DNA of 44,263 bases, taken from the NCBI RefSeq assembly GCF_024609765.1, contig NZ_JANFDG010000037.1, positions 1 through 44,263 of the forward strand, read 5' to 3'. Origin of the DNA: Shinella pollutisoli. Lineage in GTDB: Bacteria > Pseudomonadota > Alphaproteobacteria > Rhizobiales > Rhizobiaceae. Below, piece by piece: positions 29,280 to 37,493 of the stretch. The position numbers and the translations under genes were made by a program. The number at the start of each line of letters is the position of its first letter. Position 1 is the stretch's first letter. The notes beneath the pieces were generated by a model, which saw only the letters and a program-made list of their open reading frames with translations, was not told where the DNA came from and did not search any database.

Positions 29280-29771
29280 ATGGTTTCTCGCCGACTTTCC
29301 CGCCTTGAGGGGCATCGCCGCAAATTCCTGGCCGTCATCGACGACACGCCGGAATGCCAGCGGGCGGTGCGCTATGCGGGAAGCCGGGCGAAAAATTCCA
29401 ACGGCGCCGTCGTGCTGCTCTACGTGATCGCCAACGGCGACTTCCAGCAATGGCTGGGCGTCGAGGAGATCATGCGGGCGGAGGCGCGCGAGGAGGCGGA
29501 GGCCGTGCTCGCCAAGGCCGCGCAGGCATTGCGCGAGTCGGTCGGCATCGAGCCGGAGACCGTCATCCGCGAGGGCGTGGCGAGCGAGGAGATCAACGGG
29601 CTGATCGAGGACGACCGCGACATCGCCATCCTCGTGCTCGCCGCGGGCTCCTCCAAGGAGGGGCCGGGGCCGCTCGTCTCGTCGCTCGCGACCCGCACGC
29701 AGGCCTTCCCGATCCCGGTGACGGTGATCCCGGAAACGCTCACCGACGAGGAGATCGACGCGCTGAGCTAG
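29280..29771 (+). CDS. Universal stress protein (UspA family)
   Basis: The 163-residue protein has a single Usp domain with KFLAVIDDTPECQRAVRYA at the N-terminus and VVLLYVIANGD as the second strand. The typical G-2x-G-9x-G(S/T) ATP-binding motif is changed to LAAGSSKEGPGPLVSSL, so ATP binding is uncertain. GGAGG lies just before the ATG. It stands between trpS and the NFU gene, as usual in Rhizobiaceae. Role in stress is inferred from family. Confidence 0.9.
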   Translation: MVSRRLSRLEGHRRKFLAVIDDTPECQRAVRYAGSRAKNSNGAVVLLYVIANGDFQQWLGVEEIMRAEAREEAEAVLAKAAQALRESVGIEPETVIREGVASEEINGLIEDDRDIAILVLAAGSSKEGPGPLVSSLATRTQAFPIPVTVIPETLTDEEIDALS

Positions 29772-29882
29772 GGCAAAAGCGCGGCGCGACGGTCTTGAAG
29801 GCAAGCCCGGAAAGGCTTATCTTCTTTTGAATTATTCTAAATGCCCTGGCCGACGAGAATGCCCGGCCGCATGGAGAGAAAG

Positions 29883-30452
29883 ATGTTCATCCAGACAGAA
29901 GCGACGCCGAACCCGTCGACCCTAAAGTTCCTGCCGGGCAAGGTCGTGCTGGAGCACGGCACCGCCGAGTTCCGCGACGAGACCGAGGCGCTCGCCGCCT
30001 CGCCGCTCGCCGCCCGCCTCTTTTCCATCCCGGGCGTCACCGGCGTCTTCCTCGGCTACGATTTCATCACCGTCACCAAGGACGGCGCGGACTGGCAGCA
30101 CATGAAGCCGGCGATCCTCGGCAACATCATGGAGCATTTCATGTCCGGCCAGCCGATCATGGCGAGCGGGGCGATGACGGACGACGACGATCACGAGGGC
30201 GAGTTCTTCGACGAGGGCGACGAGACGATCGTCGCGACGATCAAGGAGCTGCTCGACACGCGCGTGCGTCCGGCCGTCGCCCAGGACGGCGGCGACATCA
30301 CCTTCAAGGGGTTCCGCGACGGCGTCGTCTATCTCAACATGAAGGGCGCCTGCTCCGGCTGCCCGTCCTCGACGGCGACGCTGAAGCACGGCGTGCAGAA
30401 CCTGCTCCGCCATTTCGTGCCGGAAGTGCAGGAAGTCGAAGCCGTCATGTGA
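29883..30452 (+). CDS. NFU-type iron-sulfur cluster scaffold/carrier (NifU C-terminal domain)
   Basis: This 189-residue protein has an N-terminal Nfu_N domain beginning MFIQTEATPNPSTLKFLPGK (about 1-90), an acidic linker (DDDDHEGEFFDEGDE), and a C-terminal NifU-like domain with the cluster-binding pair CSGCPSS. It carries 4Fe-4S clusters to apoproteins. GGAGAGAAAG precedes the ATG at 29883; an upstream in-frame ATG (29841) would add residues unlike the family. MiaB in the same window is a plausible client, but this is inference. Confidence 0.95.
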   Translation: MFIQTEATPNPSTLKFLPGKVVLEHGTAEFRDETEALAASPLAARLFSIPGVTGVFLGYDFITVTKDGADWQHMKPAILGNIMEHFMSGQPIMASGAMTDDDDHEGEFFDEGDETIVATIKELLDTRVRPAVAQDGGDITFKGFRDGVVYLNMKGACSGCPSSTATLKHGVQNLLRHFVPEVQEVEAVM

Positions 30453-30459
30453 TGCCGGC

Positions 30460-31107
30460 ATGCGCGTCCTTGCGATCGACACCTCGGGCAGCGGCTGCCG
30501 CGCGGCCCTCTACGATGCGGAAACGGACAGCGTGCTCGGCGAGGCCGGCGCCGAGATCGGCCGCGGCCATGCCGAACGGCTGATGGACTTCATCGACGCC
30601 GCGCTTGTTGCCGCGGGATGCGACCTCGCCGACATAGGCCGCATCGCCGTCACCGTCGGCCCCGGTTCCTTCACCGGCATCCGCGTCGGCGTCGCCACGG
30701 CGCGCGGGCTGGCGCTCGCGCTCGGCATCCCGGCCGTGGGCGTGACGACACTTTCGGCGCTCGCTGCGGCCCGCACCAGGGACAAGCCTCTGCTGGTCGT
30801 CATGGACGCCCGGCGCGGCGAGGTCTATTGCCAGTCCTTTGCCGCCGGCGGCGCGGCGCTTTCCGACCCCGCCCTCCTCTCCGTCGACGACGCGCGGGCG
30901 CTCGCCGTCCGCCATGACGGCGACATCGCCGGTTCGGCTGCGGCGATGCTGCGCGAAGGCGCCATGCCGGAGACGGACGCGGTCGACGTCGCCGCTGTCG
31001 CCCGCCTCGGCGCCGCCCTCGATCCGGAGGTGCACCGGCCGAAGCCGCTCTATCTGCGCGGCCCCGACGCCAAGCCGCAGGCCGGCTTCGCGATCCGGAG
31101 GGCCTGA
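30460..31107 (+). CDS. tsaB: tRNA threonylcarbamoyladenosine biosynthesis protein TsaB
   Basis: The 215-residue ASKHA-fold protein partners TsaD and TsaE in making t6A37 in ANN-decoding tRNAs. The start MRVLAIDTSGSGCRAALYD, then VTVGPGSFTGIRVGVATARG, are characteristic. VMDARRGEVYCQSF follows. It begins 7 bases after the NFU gene and is followed 7 bases later by rimI, the common tsaB-rimI pair. Confidence 0.96.
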   Translation: MRVLAIDTSGSGCRAALYDAETDSVLGEAGAEIGRGHAERLMDFIDAALVAAGCDLADIGRIAVTVGPGSFTGIRVGVATARGLALALGIPAVGVTTLSALAAARTRDKPLLVVMDARRGEVYCQSFAAGGAALSDPALLSVDDARALAVRHDGDIAGSAAAMLREGAMPETDAVDVAAVARLGAALDPEVHRPKPLYLRGPDAKPQAGFAIRRA

Positions 31108-31114
31108 GGCCGCC

Positions 31115-31609
31115 ATGTCCTTCGTGGACTATTTCACCCGAAAGCCGGCCTTCGACATCTTCCCGCTCGAGACGGACGACGCGGGCCTCGCCGCGGCCCT
31201 GCATCGCGGCCGCTTCGCCCGGCCGTGGAACGACGGCGAGTTCCACGCGCTCCTGTCGCAGGAGCCGGTCTTCGGCTTCCTCGCGCTGCGCGAGGGCATG
31301 CTGTCGCGCACCGCCGGCGGCTTCGTGCTGGCGCGCGCGGCGGCGGGCGAGGCGGAGATCCTGTCGATCGCCGTCGATCCGCAGCACGAGCGCGCCGGCC
31401 TCGGCTGGCGACTGATGCTGGCTGCGCTGCGCGAGGCGAAGATGCGCGGCGCCGAGCATGTCTTCCTGGAGGTGGACGAGGGCAACGTGCCGGCCCGCCG
31501 CCTCTACGAGAAGCTCGGCTTCGGCAGGGTCGGCGAGCGCAAGGCCTACTATGCCGGTGCGGACGGCAGCCGGTCCACGGCGCTTGTCATGCGGCTTGAT
31601 CTTCGCTAG
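31115..31609 (+). CDS. rimI: Ribosomal protein S18 alanine N-acetyltransferase RimI (GNAT)
   Basis: The 164-residue acetyltransferase has the GNAT acetyl-CoA loop in VDPQHERAGLGWRLMLAAL and the C-terminal EGNVPARRLYEKLGF motif typical of RimI. The start at 31115 lies 7 bases after tsaB. The family acetylates the N-terminal alanine of S18; the actual substrate in rhizobia is inferred. Confidence 0.93.
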   Translation: MSFVDYFTRKPAFDIFPLETDDAGLAAALHRGRFARPWNDGEFHALLSQEPVFGFLALREGMLSRTAGGFVLARAAAGEAEILSIAVDPQHERAGLGWRLMLAALREAKMRGAEHVFLEVDEGNVPARRLYEKLGFGRVGERKAYYAGADGSRSTALVMRLDLR

Positions 31610-31660
31610 TTGCCCCTGCTAGGTCCCTTCGGGGGGCTGAACGCAACGAGGGCCGGTCGC

Positions 31661-32089
31661 ATGGCGGATGTCGAGAAAACGCTGGAAGAGCTCTGCGTCG
31701 AGCGCGGCATGCGCATGACCGAGCAGCGCCGCATCATCGCCCGCGTGCTGGAGAGCTCCGCCGACCATCCGGACGTGGAGGAACTCTACCGCCGCTCCGC
31801 GCAGGTCGATTCGCGCATCTCCATCTCCACGGTCTACCGCACGGTGAAGCTGTTCGAGGACGCCGGTATCATCGAGCGCCACGACTTCCGCGACGGCCGC
31901 TCGCGCTACGAGACCGTGCCCGAGGAGCACCACGACCACCTGATCGACCTCAAGACCGGCACGGTGATCGAGTTCCATTCCCCCGAGATCGAGGCTTTGC
32001 AGGAGCGCATCGCCCGCGAGCACGGTTTCCGGCTGGTCGACCACCGTCTGGAGCTTTATGGGGTGCCGCTGAAGAAGGGCGAGGAGTGA
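31661..32089 (+). CDS. fur: Fur-family metalloregulator (Fur/Mur type)
   Basis: The 142-residue regulator has a winged helix (MTEQRRIIARVLE, SISTVYRTVKLFEDAGI) and the metal-binding dimer domain with EEHHDHLIDLKTG and EFHSPEIEALQ. It lacks the CxxC zinc site after HHDHL that many Fur proteins have, which is normal for alphaproteobacterial Fur/Mur. In rhizobia the orthologous type mostly senses manganese (Mur) while Irr and RirA handle iron, so manganese is the likelier effector; this is inferred. A palindromic element starts 8 bases after the stop. Confidence 0.92.
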   Translation: MADVEKTLEELCVERGMRMTEQRRIIARVLESSADHPDVEELYRRSAQVDSRISISTVYRTVKLFEDAGIIERHDFRDGRSRYETVPEEHHDHLIDLKTGTVIEFHSPEIEALQERIAREHGFRLVDHRLELYGVPLKKGEE

Positions 32090-32096
32090 GGTCGCA

Positions 32097-32249
32097 CCCC
32101 CCTCTGCCCTGCCGGGCATCTCCCCCTCAAGGGGGGAGATTGGATGGGGGGCCGTTTCGCACATCTCCAGCGTTGCTGTTTGAGCGGGGTTTCCACGCCT
32201 TGCCGATCTCCCCCCTTGAGTGGGAGATGCCCGGCAGGGCAGAGGGGGG
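32097..32249. repeat. Long palindromic intergenic element, copy 2 (RIME-like)
   Basis: A 153-base element between fur and olsA. Arms 32097-32140 and 32206-32249 are 44-base inverted repeats with a single mismatch; the first 28 bases match copy 1. The interior of about 65 bases differs from copy 1 except for a shared GCCGTTT core, giving a mosaic appearance. Confidence 0.9.
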
Positions 32250-32267
32250 TAAAAGGGGCAGGGGCGC

Positions 32268-33056
32268 ATGATCGCCTGGCTGCGCATCGCCTTGGCGGTC
32301 CTGGTTGTGGCGGCGGCGACCGTCGTGCTCCTGCCGTTCCAGCTCGTGGCGCTGCGCTTCGACCTGAAGCTGCGCCGCCATATCCCGCGGCTCTGGCATC
32401 GCGTCGCCTGCCGCATGATCGGCCTCAAGGTGACGGTGCACGGCGTGCCGGAGAAGAGCCGTCCGCTGCTGATCGCCGCCAACCACGCCTCCTGGAAGGA
32501 CATCCTCGCGCTCGGCTCCGTCGTCGACGTCGCCTATGTGGCGAAGGCGGAGGTGCGCGGCTGGCCGGTCTTCGGCACGCTTGCCAAGCTGCAGGCGACG
32601 ATCTTCGTCGATCGCGGCGAGAAGCGGAAAGCCGGCGACCAGGCGGACGAGATCGCCCAACGGCTCGCCGGCGGTGAGATCGTCGTGCTCTTCCCGGAGG
32701 GCACGACCTCGGACGGCAACCGGCTCATGGAGATAAAGACTTCGCTCTTCGGCGCGGCCGCCTCCGCCGTGCCGCATGCGCCGGAGGGCGTGGTGCATAT
32801 CCAGCCAGTCGCAATCGCCTATACCGGCATCCACGGCATGGCGATGGGCCGCTATCACCGGCCGATCGCCGCCTGGCCGGGTGACGTCACGCTGCTGCCC
32901 CATCTCCTCGGCGCGCTGCGCGAGGGGGCGGTCGACGTGGAGATCGATTTCGGCGAGCGGATCGAGTACCGCGCCGGCAGCAACCGCAAGGCCGTCGCCC
33001 GCGAGGTGGAGGCGCGGCTGCGCGCCATGCTGATCTCGCGCCTGCGCGGCCGGTGA
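32268..33056 (+). CDS. olsA: 1-acyl-glycerol-3-phosphate acyltransferase family, probable OlsA (lyso-ornithine lipid O-acyltransferase)
   Basis: The 262-residue protein has one N-terminal membrane helix (about 4-25) and the PlsC domain with the catalytic NHASWKD, substrate motif [11 protein letters not shown], and [11 protein letters not shown]. PlsC-type enzymes acylate lysophosphatidic acid; the Sinorhizobium gene in this position, between rimI/fur and miaB and about a dozen genes from olsB, is to my knowledge olsA, which adds the second, ester-linked acyl chain of ornithine lipid. Sequence alone does not separate OlsA from PlsC. The gene starts 18 bases after a palindromic repeat. Confidence 0.85.
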   Translation: MIAWLRIALAVLVVAAATVVLLPFQLVALRFDLKLRRHIPRLWHRVACRMIGLKVTVHGVPEKSRPLLIAANHASWKDILALGSVVDVAYVAKAEVRGWPVFGTLAKLQATIFVDRGEKRKAGDQADEIAQRLAGGEIVVLFPEGTTSDGNRLMEIKTSLFGAAASAVPHAPEGVVHIQPVAIAYTGIHGMAMGRYHRPIAAWPGDVTLLPHLLGALREGAVDVEIDFGERIEYRAGSNRKAVAREVEARLRAMLISRLRGR

Positions 33057-33089
33057 AAAGGCTTCATTTTCCCGGCTTTTTCCACTAGA

Positions 33090-33133
33090 GCAATTCCAGC
33101 AAAAGTGCGCAGCGGTTTTGCGTCCGGAATTGC
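33090..33133. repeat. Short rhizobial palindromic repeat, copy 2
   Basis: GCAATTCC (33090-33097) and GGAATTGC (33126-33133) enclose GCAAAA and TTTTGC (33099-33104, 33116-33121), so a two-step hairpin with an 11-base loop can form. It differs from copy 1 (29218) at only a few bases. It lies 66 bases before the miaB start. Confidence 0.87.
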
Positions 33134-33198
33134 GAAGAACAAAAGGATGGAGCCTATCCGCGGTTCGGAGAACGCGGATACGCTCTGAGAAAGCCGGC

Positions 33199-34566
33199 AT
33201 GAGCGAACAGGTCACCCCCGTCAACACCCGCAAGGTCTTCGTCAAGACCTACGGCTGCCAGATGAACGTCTACGACAGCGAGCGCATGACCGACGCGCTG
33301 TCGAAGGACGGCTACGTGGCGACGGACGTGCTGGAGGACGCCGACCTCGTGCTCCTCAACACCTGCCACATCCGCGAGAAGGCGGCGGAGAAGGTCTATT
33401 CCGAGCTCGGCCGGCTGCGCGAGATGAAGAAGGACCGGGCGAGGGACGGCCGCGAGCTGACGATCGGCGTCACCGGCTGCGTGGCGCAGGCGGAGGGCAA
33501 GGAGATCCTGCGCCGCGCGCCCGCCGTCGACCTCGTCATCGGCCCGCAGACCTATCACCGCCTGCCCGAGGCGCTCAGGCGTGCCAAGGGCGGCGAGCGC
33601 GTGGTCGAGACGGACTATGCGCTGGAAGACAAGTTCGAGCACCTGCCCGCGCCGGATCGGGCGCGGACCCGCGCGCGCGGCGTCACCGCCTTCCTGACGG
33701 TGCAGGAGGGCTGCGACAAGTTCTGCACCTTCTGCGTCGTGCCCTATACGCGGGGCGCCGAGGTTTCCCGCCCCGTGGCGCAGATCGTCGCCGAGGCGGA
33801 GAAGCTCGCCGAGGCCGGCGTGCGCGAGGTGACGCTGCTCGGTCAGAACGTCAATGCCTGGCACGGCGCAGGCCCCGACGGCGCCGAATGGGGCCTCGGC
33901 GACCTGCTCCACCGCCTCTCGGAAATAGAGGGCCTGGCGCGGCTGCGCTACACGACCAGCCATCCGCGCGACATGGACGAGCGGCTGATCGCGGCCCATC
34001 GCGACCTGCCGAAGCTGATGCCCTACCTGCACCTGCCCGTGCAGTCCGGTTCCGACCGGATCCTCAAGGCGATGAACCGCCGCCATACGGCCGCGGAATA
34101 TGTCGCGCTGATCGAACGCATCCGCGCCGTCCAGCCGGACCTCGCCATTTCCGGCGACTTCATCGTCGGCTTTCCCGGCGAGACGGACGAGGATTTCGAG
34201 GCGACGATGCGGCTCGTCGAGACGGTCTTCTATGCGCAGGCCTTCTCCTTCAAATATTCGATCCGCCCCGGCACGCCGGGCGCCGAGATGGACGGCCACG
34301 TCGCCGAGGAGGTCAAGGCCGAGCGGCTCGAACGGCTGCAGGCGCTGCTCTTCAGCCAGCAGCGCGCCTTCGCCGCCCGCTGCATCGGCCGCGAGATCGA
34401 CCTGCTGCTGGAAAAGCCCGGCCGCATGCCCGGCCAGCTCGTCGGCCGCTCGCCCTGGCTGCAGCCTGTGAATATTGATGCAAAAGGTTCTGAAATCGGT
34501 GACATTATCCGGGTACGAATCACCGACGCCGGGCCCAACAGCCTCTTTGCCGAGGCCATCGGCTGA
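33199..34566 (+). CDS. miaB: tRNA (N6-isopentenyl adenosine(37)-C2)-methylthiotransferase MiaB
   Basis: The 455-residue radical SAM enzyme adds a methylthio group to i6A37 of tRNAs. The N-terminal domain carries an auxiliary 4Fe-4S cluster on Cys20 ([11 protein letters not shown]), Cys56 and Cys94. The radical SAM cluster is on Cys172, 176 and 179 ([17 protein letters not shown]). A C-terminal TRAM domain ends in [19 protein letters not shown] start at ATG 33199, where the conserved sequence begins. phoH follows after 27 bases, opening a conserved run to metK. Confidence 0.97.
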   Translation: MSEQVTPVNTRKVFVKTYGCQMNVYDSERMTDALSKDGYVATDVLEDADLVLLNTCHIREKAAEKVYSELGRLREMKKDRARDGRELTIGVTGCVAQAEGKEILRRAPAVDLVIGPQTYHRLPEALRRAKGGERVVETDYALEDKFEHLPAPDRARTRARGVTAFLTVQEGCDKFCTFCVVPYTRGAEVSRPVAQIVAEAEKLAEAGVREVTLLGQNVNAWHGAGPDGAEWGLGDLLHRLSEIEGLARLRYTTSHPRDMDERLIAAHRDLPKLMPYLHLPVQSGSDRILKAMNRRHTAAEYVALIERIRAVQPDLAISGDFIVGFPGETDEDFEATMRLVETVFYAQAFSFKYSIRPGTPGAEMDGHVAEEVKAERLERLQALLFSQQRAFAARCIGREIDLLLEKPGRMPGQLVGRSPWLQPVNIDAKGSEIGDIIRVRITDAGPNSLFAEAIG

Positions 34567-34593
34567 GGACCGGGCCAAAGGAGCCCTGACCGC

Positions 34594-35649
34594 TTGAACG
34601 GACACGAATTGACGACGTCATCGCCGCGCCAGTCGAAGAGCCAAACGACAGACGCAAATCACTTCGTGCTGACCTTCGAGAACAATCGATACGCAAGCGA
34701 GCTCTTCGGCCAGTTCGACCAGCACCTGAAGCTCATCGAGCAGCGCCTCGGCATCGACGCGCGGGCGCGCGGCAATTCCGTCGCGATCACCGGCGACGTG
34801 GTGGCGACCAACCAGGCCCGCCGCGCGCTCGACTATCTCTATGGCCGTCTGCAGGGCGGCGGCTCGGTCGAGCTTTCCGATGTCGAGGGCGCGATCCGCA
34901 TGGCGATCGCGGCCGACGACCAGCTCTCGCTGCCGACCATGGAGCGCAAGGCCAAGCTCACCATGGCGCAGATCTCCACGCGCAAGAAGACGATCGTCGC
35001 CCGCACGCCGACGCAGGACGCCTATATCCGCGCGCTGGAACGGGCCGAGCTCGTCTTCGGCGTCGGCCCGGCCGGCACCGGCAAGACCTATCTCGCCGTG
35101 GCGCACGCCGCCCAGCTCCTCGAGCGCGGCGCGGTCGACCGCATCATCCTCTCGCGCCCGGCCGTGGAAGCCGGCGAACGCCTCGGCTTCCTGCCGGGCG
35201 ACATGAAGGAGAAGGTCGATCCGTATCTGCGCCCGCTCTACGACGCGCTCTACGACATGATGCCGGGCGACAAGGTGGAGCGCGCCATCACCGCCGGCGT
35301 CATCGAGATCGCGCCGCTCGCCTTCATGCGCGGCCGGACGCTCGCGAATGCCGCCGTCATCCTCGACGAGGCGCAGAACACGACCTCGATGCAGATGAAG
35401 ATGTTCCTGACCCGTCTCGGCGAGAACGGGCGGATGATCGTCACCGGCGACCCGAGCCAGGTCGACCTGCCGCGCGGCGTGAAATCGGGTCTTGTTGAGG
35501 CCCTGCAGATATTGAGGGGCGTCGAGGGCGTGTCCGTCGTCCGCTTCAAGGACGCCGACGTCGTGCGCCATCCGATGGTGGCGCGGATCGTCCGGGCCTA
35601 CGAGGCGCAGACGGCCGTCCAGGACGAAAGCGAGCAGGTGGACCGCTGA
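34594..35649 (+). CDS. phoH: PhoH-like ATPase
   Basis: The 351-residue protein has a KH-like N-terminal region (about 25-110) and the PhoH P-loop domain with Walker A GPAGTGKT (158-165), Walker B AAVILDEAQN and GRMIVTGDPSQVDLPRG. It is predicted to start at TTG 34594, with AAAGGAG about 10 bases upstream; no suitable ATG exists before the conserved region. PhoH is genetically tied to YbeY in most bacteria and a role in rRNA or RNA metabolism is suspected. The stop overlaps the likely ybeY start. Confidence 0.93.
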   Translation: MNGHELTTSSPRQSKSQTTDANHFVLTFENNRYASELFGQFDQHLKLIEQRLGIDARARGNSVAITGDVVATNQARRALDYLYGRLQGGGSVELSDVEGAIRMAIAADDQLSLPTMERKAKLTMAQISTRKKTIVARTPTQDAYIRALERAELVFGVGPAGTGKTYLAVAHAAQLLERGAVDRIILSRPAVEAGERLGFLPGDMKEKVDPYLRPLYDALYDMMPGDKVERAITAGVIEIAPLAFMRGRTLANAAVILDEAQNTTSMQMKMFLTRLGENGRMIVTGDPSQVDLPRGVKSGLVEALQILRGVEGVSVVRFKDADVVRHPMVARIVRAYEAQTAVQDESEQVDR

Positions 35650-36152
35650 GCGAGCTCGACATCCAGATCGCGGTGGAGGAGGGGGCCTGGCCCCCGGAGG
35701 AGCGCCTGCGCGCGGCAAGCGAGCGCGTGCTTTTCGCCGCCGCCCGTTTCCTAGCCCGCGAGGAAGGCCAGCCCTTTCCGGAAAAAGGCGCCCCGGAAGT
35801 CTCGCTCGTCTTCACCAGCGACGAGGACATTCGCTCGATCAATGCCGAGTGGCGTGGGCAGGACAAGCCGACCAACGTGCTCTCCTTCCCGGCCTTCCCG
35901 CTGACGCCGGGCAAGGTGCCGGGGCCGATGCTCGGCGACATCATCTTCGCGGAGGAGACGCTTGTCCGCGAGGCGGCCGAGCTCGGCAAGTCCTTCGACG
36001 ATCACCTCACCCATCTCATGGTGCATGGATTTCTCCACCTCTTCGGCTATGATCACATGGAAGACGGCGAGGCGGAAAAAATGGAAGGGCTCGAGACTCG
36101 CATTCTGGCGGAACTCGGCCTATCTGACCCCTATGGGGATGAGCCTGGTTGA
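35646..36152 (+). CDS. ybeY: Endoribonuclease YbeY (rRNA maturation factor)
   Basis: The zinc-dependent single-strand RNase functions in 16S rRNA 3'-end processing, ribosome quality control and, in Sinorhizobium, small-RNA regulation. The zinc ligands are in MVHGFLHLFGYDH. NAEWRGQDKPTNVLSFPAFP and GPMLGDIIFAEET are conserved. The first conserved strand (ELDIQIAVEE) lies upstream of the GTG at 35673, and the only in-frame codon placed to include it with a ribosome site (AGG 7 bases before) is CTG at 35646, overlapping the phoH stop as CTGA. That gives 168 residues; a conventional start at 35673 gives 159. Confidence 0.88.
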   Translation: MSELDIQIAVEEGAWPPEERLRAASERVLFAAARFLAREEGQPFPEKGAPEVSLVFTSDEDIRSINAEWRGQDKPTNVLSFPAFPLTPGKVPGPMLGDIIFAEETLVREAAELGKSFDDHLTHLMVHGFLHLFGYDHMEDGEAEKMEGLETRILAELGLSDPYGDEPG

Positions 36153-36181
36153 CAGGCCGGCCCGATTGACAGTTTGGAACG

Positions 36182-37318
36182 ATGAGCGATTTCAGGAACC
36201 AGCCGGCGACGGCGGAAAACAACGAGGCGGACGCCTCGGGTGAAAGCGAGGCGGGCAGTAGTAGCAGCGGCCCGCAGAGGCAGGAGAGCGGCAGCGGCGG
36301 CCTGTCGTCGTTCCTCTCCCGCGCGGCGCGCTTCTGGCGCATGCCCGACGCCTCCAGCCTTCGCAAGGACCTTGCCGAAGCGTTGATGACGAGCGAGGAG
36401 AGCGGCGAGACCGCCTTCTCGCCGGAAGAGCGCGCGATGCTGCACAACATCCTGCGCTTCCGCGAGGTGCGCGTCGAGGACGTGATGGTGCCGCGCGCCG
36501 ACATCGACGCGGTCGACCAGAGCATCAGCCTCGCCGAGCTGCTCGTCCTCTTCGAGGAATCCGGCCGCTCGCGCATGCCGGTCTATTGCGAGAGCCTCGA
36601 CGACCCGCGCGGCATGGTCCATATCCGCGACGTGCTCGCCTACGTCACCCGCCAGGCCCGCAACAAGCGCCGCGCCGGCACGAAGAACGGCAACGCCGCC
36701 GGCGAGAAGCCCGTCCGCGCGCCGAAGGCGGAGTTCGACCTCGCCCGCGTGGATCTCACGAAGAGCGTGGCGGATGCCGGCATCATCCGCAAGGTCCTGT
36801 TCGTGCCGCCGTCGATGCTCGCCGCCGACCTGATGGCGCGCATGCAGGCCGACCGCACGCAGATGGCCCTCGTCATCGACGAATACGGCGGCACCGACGG
36901 CCTCGCCTCGCTGGAGGACATCGTCGAGATGGTCGTCGGCGACATCGAGGACGAGCACGACGACGACGAGGCGATGATCACCCGCGTGTCCGACGACGTG
37001 TCGATCGCCGACGCGCGCGTCGAGCTGGAGGAGCTCGCCGAGGCGATCGGCCCCGACTTCGACATCCGCGACCAGCTCGAGGACGCCGACACGCTGGGCG
37101 GCCTGATCTTCGCCTCGCTCGGCCGCATTCCGGCGCGCGGCGAGGTGGTGCAGGCCGTTCCCGGCTTCGAGTTCCACGTCCTCGACGCCGATCCGCGCCG
37201 CGTCAAGCGGGTGCGCGTCACCCGCAAGCGCCCGCACGCCGTGCGCCGCCGCGAGCGCAGGCCCGAGACCGGAGCCGCGGAGGCGGATGCAGCGGCCGGC
37301 CAGCCGGCGGAGGATTGA
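36182..37318 (+). CDS. CorC/TlyC family CBS-domain protein
   Basis: The 378-residue protein has an acidic/serine-rich N-terminus (1-40), two CBS domains (about 95-235: VRVEDVMVPRADIDAVD, and VLFVPPSMLAADLMARMQAD with DEYGGTDGLASLEDIVE) and a C-terminal CorC_HlyC transporter-associated domain (to about 340) followed by a basic tail. It lacks the membrane DUF21 domain, so it is the soluble form, as in ybeX of the phoH-ybeY-ybeX-lnt cluster. Old names call it hemolysin C; a role in divalent-cation efflux or ribosome metabolism is more likely. A 45-residue basic insertion separates the CBS repeats. Confidence 0.92.
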   Translation: MSDFRNQPATAENNEADASGESEAGSSSSGPQRQESGSGGLSSFLSRAARFWRMPDASSLRKDLAEALMTSEESGETAFSPEERAMLHNILRFREVRVEDVMVPRADIDAVDQSISLAELLVLFEESGRSRMPVYCESLDDPRGMVHIRDVLAYVTRQARNKRRAGTKNGNAAGEKPVRAPKAEFDLARVDLTKSVADAGIIRKVLFVPPSMLAADLMARMQADRTQMALVIDEYGGTDGLASLEDIVEMVVGDIEDEHDDDEAMITRVSDDVSIADARVELEELAEAIGPDFDIRDQLEDADTLGGLIFASLGRIPARGEVVQAVPGFEFHVLDADPRRVKRVRVTRKRPHAVRRRERRPETGAAEADAAAGQPAED

Positions 37319-37339
37319 CACTCAGCCCCTTGAACCCCA

Positions 37340-37369
37340 CCCCCCTCTGCCCTGCCGGGCAGAGGGGGG
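37340..37369. repeat. Internally deleted derivative of the long palindromic element
   Basis: This 30-base perfect hairpin (13-bp arms, TGCC loop) consists of the first 22 bases of the long element joined to its last 8. The junction falls at GGGCA, a five-base direct repeat present in both arms of the full copies at 23436 and 32097. It lies between the CorC-like gene and lnt. Confidence 0.88.
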
Positions 37370-37493
37370 TAACGCAGCGCGACATTCACCATGTGCGGCC
37401 ATCCCGCCCCTCTCCGCAAGGGCAGGACAAGCCGCCGGTTTTTTGAAAGACTGGCGCGGCTGATTCGGGGACATCATCGGGGAAGGGGACGGG

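Noticed and set aside
23436-32249. Palindromic repeats as a CRISPR array or insertion sequence
   Set aside because: The copies are isolated and about 8.7 kb apart, contain no spacer-repeat periodicity, and have no transposase or target-site duplication that I can see.
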